This document shows, piece by piece, positions 47,401 to 55,712 of a DNA stretch of 64,000 bases. The notes beneath the pieces are model-generated. The model did not search any database and had not been told where the DNA came from. It saw nothing but the letters and a program-made list of their open reading frames with translations. The first letter of the stretch is position 1. Each line of letters starts with the position of its first letter. Source of the stretch: Apoderus coryli (lineage: Eukaryota; Arthropoda; Insecta; Coleoptera; Attelabidae); assembly GCA_911728435.2 (NCBI GenBank), contig OU452212.1, positions 8,004,563 through 8,068,562 of the forward strand, in the 5' to 3' direction. The position numbers and the translations under genes were made by a program.

Positions 47401-49305
47401 GCGCTCAAATGTCTGGGATTCATTTTTAGAACCACGAACTCATTTAACAATACTGATTGTCTTATAGTGTTGTACAACGCAATGGTAAGATCAAGGCTTG
47501 AATATGCTGTCATTGCTTGGTCTCCAATATATGGAGTTTATGTTAACTCTCTCGAAAATTCCTCAAACGACTAGCCTTCAAGATTGATGGTCGGTTTCCT
47601 GCCCGGGGATACAACCATCGTTTACTATTGCAGAGATTTGATTTTCAATCGCTGGAGATGCGTAGGCATTTTTCCTCTCAGTGTTTTATATTTGGTCTGA
47701 TTAATGGTCTTATAGACTGTTCGCAATTGTTGGAGATGTTGCGGTTTAATATTCTGCAGTTCAATTCGAGAAGTGCCTATCTCTTCAGAGTACCTCCGGT
47801 GCACGCAAATTATGAAACAAGAGCTCCCATCTTCAAAGCGTGTAATTTCTGTAATACCTACTTATTCTATCTATACTAGCATTAATTACTTCAATGAGAA
47901 TCCCAACAGATTTAAGCGTGATTTGATGAATTTCTGAGGGAAATGATTCAATAGATTCCATGTACTTGCTCAGTGAAATATATCCATACGATCCTATATG
48001 TTTGTATTGTATTTTTGCTACTGTCACCTTCAGTTTGTTACTTTTGTAAATTTATTATTATTATTTGTATTTACTATATAATATTATATTCATAGCAGTT
48101 GTCTTGTAATTGGGTTGTCACCTGTTAGACAATAAAGAGTTATTATTATTATTATTATCCTGAAGAAGGAAGAGATAATAAAAAACACCGTGAAAACTAA
48201 TTTTGAACGATGAATTTCCTTTTAAGGTAAATTTCCTTCTGATGTATGTCATTGACGAATTAAAATTCAAGTAATCTTGAATATTTATCAATAAATTGTC
48301 TTTTTTAAAGCAGCTAGACCAAGTATTTCAAAATATGACATAATCAGTTTCCTATCCGGCAATTTCGAAATCAATTTGTTTACAATATCGCCAACAGCTT
48401 AACTAAAACAATTTATGTGAAAATCATCTTCTCGTAATAATAAAATGAATGTGAATTACATAAACGTTATATGCTTTTATAAACAACATCATACTATCAA
48501 GAATTGATGAGATTACATACCTCACAAATCACCAAGTAGTTCCCCAAATGAAATAATTAATTGGGAACAGAATTATTTTTGCAAATACGATAGTGATGCG
48601 GAAAATTAAACAGTTTGGTAATACAATAAAAATACCTAAGCGTTAATTAATTACAAACATTGTATGTGTTTATTGTAAATATTATTGGGGAAATGTTATC
48701 AACTTGGCCTAGAAATTTATTTATACTAAGCCTGCTACAAAAAAAAAAAGGATCGAAGGAACGCTGTTGTATACAGAATATGGTACTCGGTACCCTTGTT
48801 CCTTTTTCATTTGTCATTGCTTCTCTCTCTCTTCTAAGATTAAAGCATACTTCTGTCCAACTTCTTGGGCCCACCACCTTTTTGACCTTTTTTATCGTCA
48901 TTATTTTTATCTTAGTGGCTTCCTAAACAGAACTGAGCAAATCTCATTAGGATCAAGTTAAACTGCTACAATTTCGCTGATATTTGCAGGTTCTCTGTTT
49001 TCTAAGAAATAATATATTTTTGTTGAATATTATTTCAAAGATTGTAAATGTTTCAGCAGCATCTGTTAAATAGTAAAATTATTTTTCTAAAGGACCTTTT
49101 CTCAGTCAAAACTCCCGGTAATTTAAATTGTCACAATTAGTTGCTTTTGTGCTATAGATGACTTTTGTTTTTGTTAGTCTGAGAAAGATACGATGCGTAG
49201 TAGCAAGCGAATTATGAAATGTAGCTTACCTGATTTTCCTACATTTGATTTTCCAATGACAGCTATTCGAACTTTGGGTGTATTGTTTTTGTCTTCGGTT
49301 TTCAT
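20130..49305 (-). CDS. Ras-like small GTPase, RERG/RASL group, four coding exons
   Basis: GTP-binding regulator in membrane or nuclear signalling; its exact role is unknown. The coding exons are 49230-49305, 44081-44137, 25333-25589 and 20130-20447 (708 nt, 235 aa). All borders are GT/AG and the phases fit (1, 1, 0). The P-loop GKSNVGKS is at 18-25. The switch I region (LTRRYIGEYRSNT) is at 32-44. NKAD is at 121-124 and the G5-like EVSVAEN at 149-155. Where Ras has DTAGQE this protein has DVCSCDLEAF (65-74), so the DxxG glycine and catalytic Gln are missing, and the residue matching Ras Gly12 is Ser. The C-terminus has no CAAX prenylation box but has a basic patch (LYKARVLRRRQ), as in the RERG and RASL11/12 group. 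The introns are 5.1, 4.9 and 18.5 kb and full of transposons. Confidence 0.88.
20585..20712. mobile_element. short MITE with 20-bp terminal inverted repeats
   Basis: Starts ATTGGTGCGGACAATCTTTT and ends AAAAGATTGTCCGCACCAAT, an exact inverted pair, around a central palindromic ACTAAAACAGTGATTT region. 128 bp with no coding capacity, in the last intron of the Ras-like gene. No clear target duplication was seen. Confidence 0.8.
20760..23209. other. intron sequence without recognisable genes
   Basis: A CCTGTA string at about 20797 hints at repeat ends. Around 22370-22400 a block (TTTGGTATAGCACGCTATC) recurs as TTTGGTATAGGACGCTATC near 24980. No coding region is supported. Confidence 0.45.
23211..24252. 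mobile_element. TIR element split by a Crypton-like insertion
   Basis: The left end ACAGGGTGGTCCAAATTGGA, with ACACCGATTTCTAGAGG, CTAACCTACATGTCACGAGC and TCGATTTTC, is matched in inverted orientation at about 24165-24250 (GAAAATCGAGCTCGTGACAT ... CGGTGTTTCCTATCA ... GAACCACCTATTAG). The arms are about 90-100 bp. The interior is interrupted by Crypton-like copy A. Confidence 0.6.
23372..23925 (-). mobile_element. Crypton-like element, copy A (internally deleted)
   Basis: The N-terminus is intact (MSRRFGIASNDAINDIISNN at 23872 downwards, then KYVWKIFLEFCATREYELN). After RLLQEKS the frame jumps straight to the last residues (TTVVLNKN), so roughly 800 bp with the whole catalytic domain is gone. 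The 3' end matches the other copies (TTTGATATCTACAAAGTAAA ... CCTCGGCCTGCGGCC). The 5' end is cut at about 23925. Confidence 0.75.
24880..25010 (+). repeat. dispersed repeat block
   Basis: GATAGCCCTTCATAATATCA with ATTGTCCTGCC matches about 4420-4450. The following AACAAGATGTCAATGG resembles the ends at 1.86 and 3.60 kb. Confidence 0.4.
25333..25589 (-). CDS. Ras-like GTPase, coding exon 3
   Basis: Residues 45-130. It runs from acceptor TTGTTCCAG to donor CAG/GTAAGC. It carries the degenerate switch II (DVCSCDLEAFPEEAIYWADA), the core strand ALVVYDIT and the canonical guanine-specificity motif GNKAD. Confidence 0.92.
25944..27278. mobile_element. Tc1/mariner-superfamily element, full length, dead
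   Basis: 1335 bp flanked by TA at 25942-25943 and 27279-27280. The imperfect terminal inverted repeats are about 45 bp, starting CATCGTATAGCAACT on both ends and continuing to the T-tract (GGGTCTGCCAGATAAC and GGGTCCGCCATCTAAC). It contains one minus-strand transposase gene, described separately. It lies in the 18.5-kb intron of the Ras-like gene. Confidence 0.85.
26065..27149 (-). pseudogene. transposase of the 25.9-kb mariner-type element, frameshifted
   Basis: Nearly identical to the intact copy at 39323-40408. A one-base deletion near 26319 (CGCGAGC for CGCAGAGC) breaks the frame after DRIISR. Past it, the codon for the third catalytic Asp is AAT instead of GAT (26284-26286). Both changes inactivate it. 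The rest (FSDEAHFDLGGY, FQQDGATCHTA) is intact. Confidence 0.9.
27281..28100. other. intron sequence, nothing recognised
   Basis: A+T-rich sequence between the mariner-type element and the next RT fragment, with no supported coding region. Confidence 0.5.
28120..28330 (+). pseudogene. small non-LTR reverse transcriptase remnant
   Basis: The frame through 28150-28215 reads IPSGVPEGSNLDPLLCFDFY, the SGVPQGS.LGPLLF motif of non-LTR RTs. A shifted frame then gives LKVYASIDGC, at the place of the LKIY/YADD region. It is too short for a clade assignment. Confidence 0.6.
28923..30145 (+). pseudogene. possible hAT-like ORF interrupted by Crypton-like copy B
   Basis: A frame starts MENESRQTTRQNADVNNKLD AFIPK at 28923 and is cut by the Crypton insert at about 28996. 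After the insert, 29988-30145 reads IRNRLGSDKPDKLVNYNSC and ends FEEAS stop, like the C-terminal IRNRL..DK..KL stretch of some hAT transposases. Whether the two halves belong together is inferred from position only. Confidence 0.35.
28996..29944 (-). mobile_element. Crypton-like element, copy B (5' truncated)
   Basis: Encodes most of the tyrosine-recombinase domain in one open frame, stop at 29144: NLSSSDLARIIGLWDECTPE, AVELAWRGGEPADCL, KISNHSNRSSTVSHLANKGI, LIKITGHSSSNSIKPYLNIN. The putative catalytic set is Arg (WRGGE), His-x-x-Arg (HSNR), GH and Tyr (KPYL). The N-terminal third is missing and replaced by unrelated sequence. The 3' end keeps the shared tail. Confidence 0.75.
30146..30884. 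other. intron sequence, nothing recognised
   Basis: A+T-rich, no coding region supported. Confidence 0.5.
30885..31605 (+). pseudogene. non-LTR retrotransposon RT, C-terminal half, broken
   Basis: Starts at the catalytic box (FADDTSFTWCG). It continues NNSTIDVVSSVKFLGLVVDS, HIDALSKKLSSACFALRS, FSLFESHLRYPLQFWG and FRLQKELFDIL, and near the end YLPAPSSALIKSSIIYNAKK MHNHLPIEIK. Stops at about 31028 and 31343 and several frame changes kill it. Most similar in layout to jockey-type elements. Confidence 0.8.
31759..31774. repeat. (TA)n microsatellite
   Basis: Uninterrupted TA dinucleotides in a T-rich context. Confidence 0.8.
31966..32036 (+). tRNA. tRNA-like cloverleaf, anticodon GGA, probably not functional
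   Basis: Acceptor stem GCTTCGG/CTGAAGC (7 bp), D arm GCTC-AATGGTA-GAGC, T arm GTGGG-TTCGATT-CCCAC. Internal promoter boxes A (TAGCTCAATGG) and B (GGTTCGATTCC) are perfect. The anticodon arm is poor: AATGC/GCGTA has an A-A mismatch, and the loop CCGGAAA has C where U33 is required. GGA would be serine, but there is no long variable arm. It is flanked by an 11-bp inverted repeat (TGTGAGTTGGA, 31909-31919 and 32046-32056). A tRNA-derived repeat or tRNA pseudogene is more likely than a working tRNA. Confidence 0.5.
32057..34320. other. intron sequence, no gene recognised
   Basis: A+T-rich. At 33520-33542 a stretch TATATTTAGTAAAAAATTAT matches the 5' terminal sequence of the Crypton-like family in inverted orientation, perhaps a relic end. 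The open frame at about 33307-33591 has no recognisable family. Confidence 0.45.
34321..35785 (+). mobile_element. Crypton-like element, copy C (near full length)
   Basis: Starts GATAATTTTTTACTAAATAT. The first codons are at 34465 (MSRRFG), but the frame breaks at once (a short indel after RRFGR) and again before 34786. From 34786 the frame is open to 35607 and includes SNLSSSDLATIIGLWDECT, AWRGGEPADCL, NHSNRSTAVSHLANKGIPE and ITGHSSSNSIKPYL. Near 35560 another shift changes the last residues. The 3' region contains AGTAAAAAATTATC, the inverse of the 5' end, then a tail ending CATCGGCCTGCGGCC. Confidence 0.75.
34786..35607 (+). pseudogene. tyrosine-recombinase ORF of Crypton-like copy C
   Basis: 273-codon open portion of a roughly 380-aa protein. 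Putative catalytic residues are seen in order: Arg in AWRGGE, His-x-x-Arg in NHSNRST, GH in ITGHSSS and Tyr in IKPYLNIN. This order is that of tyrosine recombinases, which Cryptons use to move as circular DNA. It lacks its N-terminus through frameshifts. Confidence 0.7.
35786..37504. other. intron sequence with one unrecognised coding-like stretch
   Basis: Mostly A+T-rich. On the minus strand 36640-36370 is more balanced in composition and reads as short overlapping frames (VECIKLQKNRLSDILQGQ; PLTTEQLVPGRFISEIHW). I could not place them; they may be a decayed transposon protein. Confidence 0.3.
37505..38745 (-). pseudogene. non-LTR retrotransposon RT, 5' truncated
   Basis: Two minus-strand frames, 38745-38236 and 38236-37700, overlap at one frameshift. 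Motifs in order: LCDLSKAFDCVSQEVLLTKL, SGVPQGSVLGPLLFVVYIND, LYADDTSLV (catalytic), WFTSNLLKLKP, then GIIVDDALCWASHVDFLRGK, SYGVSLWGNSSSAMQIFRVQ and YGTRSADLVW. The element ends at a (TTA)n-type tail, seen on the plus strand as TATAATAATAATAATCTTTA near 37503. The N-terminal endonuclease is absent. Confidence 0.88.
39208..40510. mobile_element. Tc1/mariner-superfamily element with intact ORF, ends clipped
   Basis: Same family as the 25.9-kb copy. It shares TATCGGGTCCGCCATCTAAC on the left and GTTATCTGGCAG on the right, but the outer CATCGTATAGCAACT portion of both terminal repeats is missing. The transposase frame is open throughout. Confidence 0.85.
39323..40408 (+). CDS. Tc1/mariner-superfamily transposase, intact 361 aa
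   Basis: DDD transposase that would cut and paste its element at TA sites. An N-terminal paired-type DNA-binding half is followed by the basic stretch KPKREKPKTVRTPEN (61-75) and RRILHKDLGMTPYKVQLVQE (106-125). The catalytic Asp residues are D159 (FSDEAHFDL), D252 (FQQDGATCHTA) and D289 (SCDLTPLDYYLWG), with 36 residues between the second and third by my count. There is no stop or frameshift. Since the outer terminal repeats are lost, the copy itself may be immobile but could act on others. Confidence 0.93.
   Translation: MVVYMLEQRWEILRHYFENHGNVAECGRKLRTDFGTREAPSAPYVRYLVKKVKETGILIDKPKREKPKTVRTPENIAAVAESVREAPSTSIHRRSQQLNISETSLRRILHKDLGMTPYKVQLVQELKPTDHPLRFRFAQWACDRLTEDVDFAKKIIFSDEAHFDLGGYVNKQNCRIWGTENPHAYIEKPMHPKRVTVWCGFWSGGIIGPFFFENEQGVAVTVNGDRYRAKLNEFLFTKIEEEDIGNIWFQQDGATCHTAEATLDVLRPVIEDRIISRRADVVWPPRSCDLTPLDYYLWGAVKDKCYADKPETIDALKDNIREAIGEIQLHTIDNVLKNWTDRVGYYMASRGSHLNEIICHY
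40511..41079. other. intron sequence, nothing recognised
   Basis: A+T-rich, no supported coding region. Confidence 0.5.
41080..42775 (+). pseudogene. non-LTR retrotransposon with RNase H, 5' truncated
   Basis: Starts just before the RT catalytic box (LQSYADDIVLTVKRKH). It continues KVKYLGVILDKRLIWNQHIE, RTCPTAAMETLLHLIPLP, then an RNase H domain (VWYTDGSKGIEGNTGMGVYG ... TLTWVPGHEGIEGNEAAEQL AKEGA) and an end domain with TGHHPVKYHLKKMGL and CRFCEDATETTGHVLCEC. At least five frame breaks separate the pieces (about 41320, 41560, 42073, 42180, 42420). The RNase H plus terminal Cys/His knuckle suggests the I/Loa-like group. Confidence 0.85.
42776..43920. other. intron sequence, nothing recognised
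   Basis: A+T-rich, no gene seen. Confidence 0.5.
43921..44004. repeat. perfect 34-bp-stem hairpin beside Ras-like exon 2
   Basis: Left arm 43921-43954 (TAGAGCTTTTTCTTGCTGTT ...) and right arm 43971-44004 are exact reverse complements over all 34 bases, with a 16-base loop. The hairpin lies 77 bases past the exon 2 donor, inside the transcribed intron, so it would form in the pre-mRNA. It could be a recent inverted duplication, a small foldback element or a small-RNA precursor. The perfect pairing is more than expected of a conserved microRNA. Confidence 0.8.
44081..44137 (-). CDS. Ras-like GTPase, coding exon 2
   Basis: A 57-base exon between CTTTTTCAG and GTAAGT, encoding ALTVRYLTRRYIGEYRSNT (residues 26-44), the helix after the P-loop and switch I. 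The phase matches both neighbours. The perfect hairpin at 43921-44004 lies 77 bases past its donor. Confidence 0.9.
44723..44765 (+). ncRNA. hammerhead-like core
   Basis: CTGATGA, then stem II GGGAC/GTTCC around a 7-base loop with one bulged T, then GAAAC, self-complementary ACATGT and A. The stem I sides (TTGCCT before, TGGCG after) pair over only about four bases. This arrangement is typical of Penelope-like or retrozyme terminal repeats; no ORF of such an element is adjacent. Confidence 0.4.
45006..45756 (+). pseudogene. non-LTR RT fragment, both ends missing
   Basis: Frames 45006-45363 and 45433-45756 carry LKNKLSCGIDNIPNTILKLS, then after a frame break PIFKKGDPELMENYRPISFL, NQHGYLSNRSTHTALFEFL and the RT core IFVDLSKAYDCIDRQLLLHK with YGVRGNAQRWFKSYLNDR. 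It stops before the YADD box. It is plainly a jockey-like RT fragment. Confidence 0.85.
45757..46299. other. intron sequence, nothing recognised
   Basis: A+T-rich spacer between two RT remnants. Confidence 0.5.
46300..48165 (+). pseudogene. non-LTR retrotransposon RT with 3' (TTA)n tail
   Basis: Best-preserved RT remnant. 46371-47042 reads SEDEVRRALQKLKPKMTSGV, YRPISILSNFSKVFESIIYD, TDFSKAFDKIDHNILLRKML. After one frameshift near 47035, frame 47005-47574 continues with GSNLAPLLFAIFVNDI, the catalytic LFADDLKLF, LEDWCTVNKLYLNVDKCKYI and SRLEYAVIAWSPIY. A further shifted piece follows to 47879. The 3' end has AATAAAGAG then (TTA)n at about 48140-48157. There is no endonuclease domain, so it is 5' truncated. 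Confidence 0.9.
48166..49229. other. first intron of the Ras-like gene, no gene seen
   Basis: A+T-rich with short A-runs. The overlapping opposite-strand frames near 48650-48960 look like chance. Confidence 0.45.
49230..49305 (-). CDS. Ras-like GTPase, coding exon 1
   Basis: ATG at 49305-49303, encoding MKTEDKNNTPKVRIAVIG and the P-loop KSNVGKS, with donor G/GTAAGC. An acceptor (TTTATTTTTCAG) ends just before AAAATG, so the 5' UTR is spliced from an exon further upstream, beyond 49310. Confidence 0.9.
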
Positions 49306-49310
49306 TTTCT

Positions 49311-50397
49311 GAAAAATAAACAAAAATCTATGAATTCTATTTTGCAATTTTAATTATTAATAATGAATTTATCAGATATTAATCACTGTGCAATGAATGC
49401 CGTATAAGTATTGGGTTGGAACTTCTTTGTTGACTAATGTTTGATCAATTCGAGTGACGTTAACCCACAGGCATATATTAGAACATTGCCCAATTAATAG
49501 AGCAAGCGTTTTGACTAATTCCGATATAATCGCCCATTTAAAAAATAATATAGAGCAATATATGGTTGTTTTTGTTATTTCTGTATCGCAACAGTTACCA
49601 ACAAATTAACAAAAGCCTTTCAACATTTAACAAAGGCTGTACAAACCCATGCAGATTGGGATATTGATTCACTAATGTTGAGCAGTAAACAGTAATTTGT
49701 TTGCTAAAATAAATTGTTCCAATGTTTGGTTCATCGTATAATCGAAGGTCCTGAAGGATATGTAGGTATAGGTGTTTCTTTTTTTCAGTAAACGTTACTT
49801 CATTAGAAGTTCATATCCAGAAATAACAGAGATGATATTAATAAATCCATACACCTACTCGATAAATCTATTTCATGAACTTGATGATTTTATATTGAGT
49901 TTATTTTGGCATCATAAACTGTCAAATGCAGTTTCCAATATAAACGGATTTGTTTTTGTTTTTCTTCTTATTTTCCATGTATTTTTTGTTTTATTTTGTA
50001 TATTAAGTACACAGCAATATGTTATGGTTAAGTTTTTTCATACTTTACGAGTGTAGGATTCAATCGAAAGCAGAAATATAGTTATTTTCTATGACGTCAA
50101 CCCTCCTATCCAAGTGAAAAACCGTTAAATACATAGAGATCATAAGTACCAATATGCCCGGTAAAATAATATTGTGATTTGATTTGAATTCGTATTATTA
50201 ACAGCTGAAATTATTCAATATGTGACGATTGTTGTTTTTCACACAATAAACGATTTTATTTTATAAACAAATGTCTTCAATAGACTGCAATAAATCGTCG
50301 AAACATAGCATTGATTATTGATACCAAAATCAACGATATATCCTTTTCAGGTTATGTTGATCATTCATTTGTTGGCGTCCTTCATGAGAATCTCTCC
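49311..50397. other. upstream intron or flank of the Ras-like gene
   Basis: The acceptor at 49309-49310 implies that an upstream non-coding exon exists, but I cannot locate it. No coding sequence was seen here. Confidence 0.4.
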
Positions 50398-51890
50398 CGA
50401 GGCCGCAGGCCGAGGGCTATTATCCTTGAGCAACTCGCTTGAAGGATTCTCTATGACAAAATTTTGAGTATTTATCAAGGCCGGAGGAGTATTCGATAAG
50501 ATAATTTTTTACTTTGTCGATATCAAAAATTTGATTGTCAATCTGACGTTTAATAATGTTCAATACAAAATGTATTAGTTTTAATCAAACAAATATTATT
50601 CATTTTTATTTAAAACTACAGTTGTGAAAAGTACAATTGGTAAATGTTAAATTGGAAGAAGAGTTTGCTGAAGATGACGGATTGTTCATTTCCACTGTTG
50701 AAGAAATTCCTCGCATGGTGTTGATTATTTCACCGTGGCGTTCTTGGTTAATATTCAAGTACGGTTTAATTGAATTAGAGCTGCTATGTCCTGTTATTTT
50801 TATTAATTGTTGTTCAGGAATTGCTTTATTTGCCAAATGGCTAACTGCAGTTGATCTGTTCGAATGATTGGATATCTTTTTACAATTAGTTTCCAAACCA
50901 ATAGCTTGCGCGAATCATTTGGTCCACATATTAATTATTGTGTTCTTGCCTACCGGTATATTGTCAAACTATGTGTCACTTTCGGATTTCCAGAAACGAT
51001 TTGGTCTCAAGAATAGGCAACTGGAAGTAATATTTTTCCTTTCCCTTTTGGACAATGATTTATGGAATAACCGAACAGGGCATGCAGTTTCGTTTGGAAC
51101 AAGCCACTTACTATTTGTACAACTTTTCGATCCTCCTTGGAATGTTTGACTGAATATTGGATTGTATTCAATTCTGTTGGTTGGCGTTGCATCATTATTT
51201 TTCTCAATCGTGAAATAATCTATAAGGCACTCAGCTGGTTCACCACCTCGCCAAGCTAACTCAACAGCTACAATATGGTAAAAATTTTTTGTAAACCTTC
51301 TGATGTACATTCATCCCATAATCCAATGATTCTAGCCAAATCACTTGAACTCAAATTTGATGAACTGCATTTTCGTTTGTTTTGATCCTGCTGTAATCTT
51401 TTAAGTTTTGCATTTTTTGCATCTCGTGCATTTTTTAATATAAGACTGGTAAACGGGTCGAATTCAATTTTGAAGTCATTGAAGTATTTTTCCTGGAGTA
51501 GCCTACTCGTAGTATTCCAAATTGTGTTTACAGTTGCTTCTTTATGTTCAGTTCCGTCAGCTTTTCTCATATTTACCGCATAATCTTCATAATATTAGCC
51601 AAATAATGCAAACTCGTTTCAGCATTCAGTTCGTATTCTCTGGTCGCACAAAACTCGAGGAATATTTTCCATACATATTTTTTTGATTTGATTGCAATAC
51701 CAAATCTTCGCGACATTTTTAAACCAGTTGTCAGTTTGACGTTTAATTAATTTTTAATAAAAAAAACACCAAACTGAAAACACCACATGTAGGGTATTAT
51801 CGCTGTAATCCAGAGCTGATTGAATGAAATTTGACACATGACGTAAAATTAAGTAATTTCATTGGTTATACTATATTTAGTAAAAAATTA
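50398..51890 (-). mobile_element. Crypton-like element, copy D (frameshifted)
   Basis: From 51713 downward: MSRRFGIAIKSKKYVWKIFL with a small internal deletion, then ADGTEHKEATVNTIWNTTSR, SSSNLSSSDLARIIGLWDEC, AVELAWRGGEPAECL, NHSNRSTAVSHLANKAIPE and ITGHSSSNSIKPYLNIN, ending at 50606. Several frameshifts interrupt it. The 5' end (GATAATTTTTTACTAAATAT, about 51890) and the 3' tail (GGCCTCGG side at 50398) match copy C. Confidence 0.75.
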
Positions 51891-54800
51891 TCCTTAGTAA
51901 ATTACCCAATATTTATTATTCTGAATGTATATAGAGGATATAAATAAAAATATTAACCAGTGGCTTAAATAGTTTTCTATGAACTTTCAAAGTGTTAAAA
52001 TTAGAAATCATATTCAGCTTAGAGATATGTAATTTTGTTGGTCCTGTAAATACATTGATAATTTGGCTACAGTTGAATGTGACGTACGCTCAATTTTTGG
52101 TGAATGAAGCCTATTGGAAATATATTTTCTGGATTAACATGCGTTGAATATGTTCAGCATCATTGGATAATAATGTATCAGAACTGTATTTGGGTTATAA
52201 ATTAGAATATATGTATACATAAATTTAATGGGTTTTTTAATTAGAAGAAAAATGTAACCTGGAAAACTCAATCCAACCCTGTGCAGTATTAATGATTTCT
52301 ACTCATCGCTTATATTTTATGTTATCATTTTTTTTTATATTAATAACATTGTGCTCTGCCTCTATCACGTTAATAAAACGTGACAATGGAGCTATATTTT
52401 TAGAAATTCTCATAATTAGCTTGCGATAAAAAAGAATAGACCTGCAGATGAAGCTGATGTTACATGATAATGAGCCTGGAAGATTTAATTTTAGTGGCGA
52501 ATTATACAAGAATAGCAAAACAAAGAGCACTCGATTAGGACGTGTTTGGTGGCCATTATATGCATCTAACATCGGGCTATCCTTTTGGTATAAGTCAGTC
52601 TGTCTCCTCTCCCTTTGTGGGTTTGCTGATTTTGAAATCGCGAGGACTTTTGCAATGCATTGTACGATATAAATGAAATTACAACCAACCAACACATCTT
52701 CAGTCCGTTTTGTGCTCAATGCCAACAAAAAACTGCTTGAGTATAAATAAATTACTCATTCTATAATAAATTTCCGGTAATGTTTATTTGACATCTGCCA
52801 ACAAGGTGTTTACACAAAAAAATAAAATAATAATATAAAAAAAAAGTCACAAAACACATTATCGGCAAACCTAAAAGTTTCTCACAGTTAAGTTTGGAAT
52901 TTTATTCGACTCCTTTGCTTTTAAGTCATCATAAATTTGCATTTGTATATTTATTTATTGATGTAGTTATTATAACAAGAACGGGAAGATTTAATAATCT
53001 TTCCATAACATTGTAAGGGTTTATTGTAGCATTATTTTCTTTTTAGGCTTTTAATTTTACCCGTGAACTCGGGCATGTCTCTGAAAACTCATATTTAATG
53101 TGTGCTTTGTTTTAATTTTTGAAACGATGAGGTGTTATTGAACTGAGTTGTGTAAAATATTAATAATAACCAGTGGAGTAGGTTGGGGAGGTGTATAATA
53201 GGTATTGATATTATATTTTGTCAAAATTAAACTGATAGTGTACTCGTATAGACGAGGAACGAAGGAGTTTGCTAGTCAGTAGCATATCATGCAAAAGCTG
53301 AAATTGTATTTATAGAGAATTTTCTACGGCCCTGTCTAGGACGAGTGTAAGGTTTTAAGCTGTATATAGGACAGACATTCAAGCATTTATAAAAATGATC
53401 GTTAGTAAAAAGATTTGAACAGATTCGAATGCAATCTTTTAAGCTTGCTAGTGTGTATAATAGCTCCAAAAGCAATCCTACAAGGCAAAACATGTCGCTT
53501 TGCCTTAGGGGAAATTTACACTCAGTAATATGAATTTCACCCTGGACTTCTGACACCCACTTAGGAAAAGTCTGCTAAATTGGTTTTTGATCCAATTCAT
53601 TTTGATGTATTTATTTTTAAAGACAATTTAAATTTGTAAATAACATATGCAGATATTGCATACTGGTTTTGCTGGCAAAATTTAAAAAATCCACCCACTA
53701 ATCTATATATGTTTGTGAATATATGTTCCAATAAATAGTCTTAAAAACCAGGATTAAAAAATAAAGAATTATACCATAAAATACATAAAAAAGTCACTTA
53801 AATCGCACGTAATTATAAAACACTTATAAAAATATATAAATACGTTTATAAAGGAAAATCCTGTAAAATTTATTAGGAGACGTATAAATACTCCTAAGAA
53901 GTAAGTATTTTTGTAATAACAATATGCAGATGTTATGAAATTTATTTATTGGCATAAAGTAAATGTGATCGTATTTTAATCCCCATATTTTTTTTTTTTT
54001 TGATAGACTGTTGGCGCCAGGTTATCATTATTTGAATATTGAACGAAATCTCAACTGAAAAAAAAAATGAAATAAAAATAAAATATATTTTGGCAGATGC
54101 GCATAATATGTAAGAAGTTCTATTTGGAATTTGTGTGCCGGATCTAACGTGTTTTGCATGATATGTGCGAGATTTAAAAATATATAGCTGGGTATTGTTT
54201 TCACCTGACACAGGCTAGAATTGTGTATCAACAGTTTTGGATTTACGAGGTGTTGTTAGACAAAAACGAGCCTGTAAACAAACCAGTCGACACTAAAGGC
54301 GCAGAGAGACTATTATCACGTCACGTGAGGTCACGTTGTATCTGGCAAAATATCACATACTATCACGCCTTTGATTTGCTCAAATGTGGATTGGCAATAG
54401 GGGGCCCATTAATTGGATGGCATGGCCGCTCTGCTGACTTAATTTTTTTGTTGAAGGTAATTTGAGGGAGATAGTTTAGCAAAGACCATCCAAAAGGTAG
54501 TCTGTCGACCATTACAGCTCCTAATATTACTGCAGCTTGTCCCAGAGGCAAATAAATCGACGATACGAAACTTATTTAGAGGCTGGTTATTTGAGCATTT
54601 AGTTAAAAAACTAAATTTATTAGGGTATGAAGTTCCCGGGAAGATCTTACCTGATCATTAGACATATTTTTCCTTAAATTTGTATATTTACCTGATGTAT
54701 TTTAAAAAGTAAAATAATGGTTTTGTGGTCTTAAACAAGATTTTATTTGCGATAGAGAACTTTTAGAGAATACATATAAGCCACGGGGCATTTTGTCATT

Positions 54801-55712
54801 AAACGAATATGTTTTTCAAATCCTTATTGACATGAATGTCGTATGCGTAGGATGAATGAAAACTATTTGAACGAAAAGAGCTAAAAGTAATCTTCCTAAG
54901 ACAGCTACCTATACAGATGTCAACTTTATAATAAGAATGGAGAAGATACTATTTTTATTAGATGTCTCTATATAATAGGGGAAAATTTGTTTAATATTGT
55001 ATAGTAGCTAGAAAATCACGTTATAGACCCGTAAATTCCTTTGCGTGGCATCGGACAAGCTTATAAATTAGAGTATGTTTGGTAGATGGACGCAGCAGCA
55101 GACCCTAACTAACCAATCCTATACAGGGTGGACTGGCACCAATTTAAGATGTGATTCTGTGTTAAAAAATAGGGTAGTTATATAAAAAAATATTTGAGCA
55201 ACGAAAGAGGGCCCTAAAAAATGTAGTTTTTTAGTTTTTCCGTAAAAACAAAATTAACTGTTACCCTCGAGTCACGAATAGCTCTCCATATTTAAGTGTA
55301 CCTAATAGTAATATTTTTCTAAACCTTTTTGTCTACAAATTTGTTGTTTTTTCTCCTATAATCCAAAACTAAATTTTATTATTACATAGAAATTAGATTG
55401 AACGATTTTGAAATATGCTGTAGTATTTTTGTACCAAATTTGTCTATAGTTCATTATTTTTTTGTCGTGTGTATTTAAAACCAATTCAACTATTTAAAAA
55501 GGCTAAATATATCATTTTTACAGTCTAAATATGTTTTATTTTAACCCCTTTTCCACTATTTACGTACTCCTATGTAATCAAGTTTTCTACAACTGGTTTT
55601 TGATGAGTTATCGTGGAGACAGACAGAATTTTTTTTTGGTGTTTTCCTATGGTTCCAAGGGGTAGGGTCGTCAAAAAAAGCGTCAGCTGAGTGGGGAGGC
55701 CCGACGATCACC
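51891..55712. other. gene-poor flank, no confident feature
   Basis: A+T-rich. The longer minus-strand frame 52728-52303 shows no family signature. At about 55125 the block TACAGGGTGGACTGGCACCA resembles insect repeat ends. The first non-coding exon of the Ras-like gene may lie here. Confidence 0.4.

Noticed and set aside
50290..50320. TCGTCGAAACATAGC as another hammerhead
   Set aside because: Only the GAAAC string is present; there is no CTGATGA and no stem.
52303..52728. 141-residue minus-strand frame as a gene
   Set aside because: No family motif, no splice or start support and unbiased composition; chance openness is more likely.
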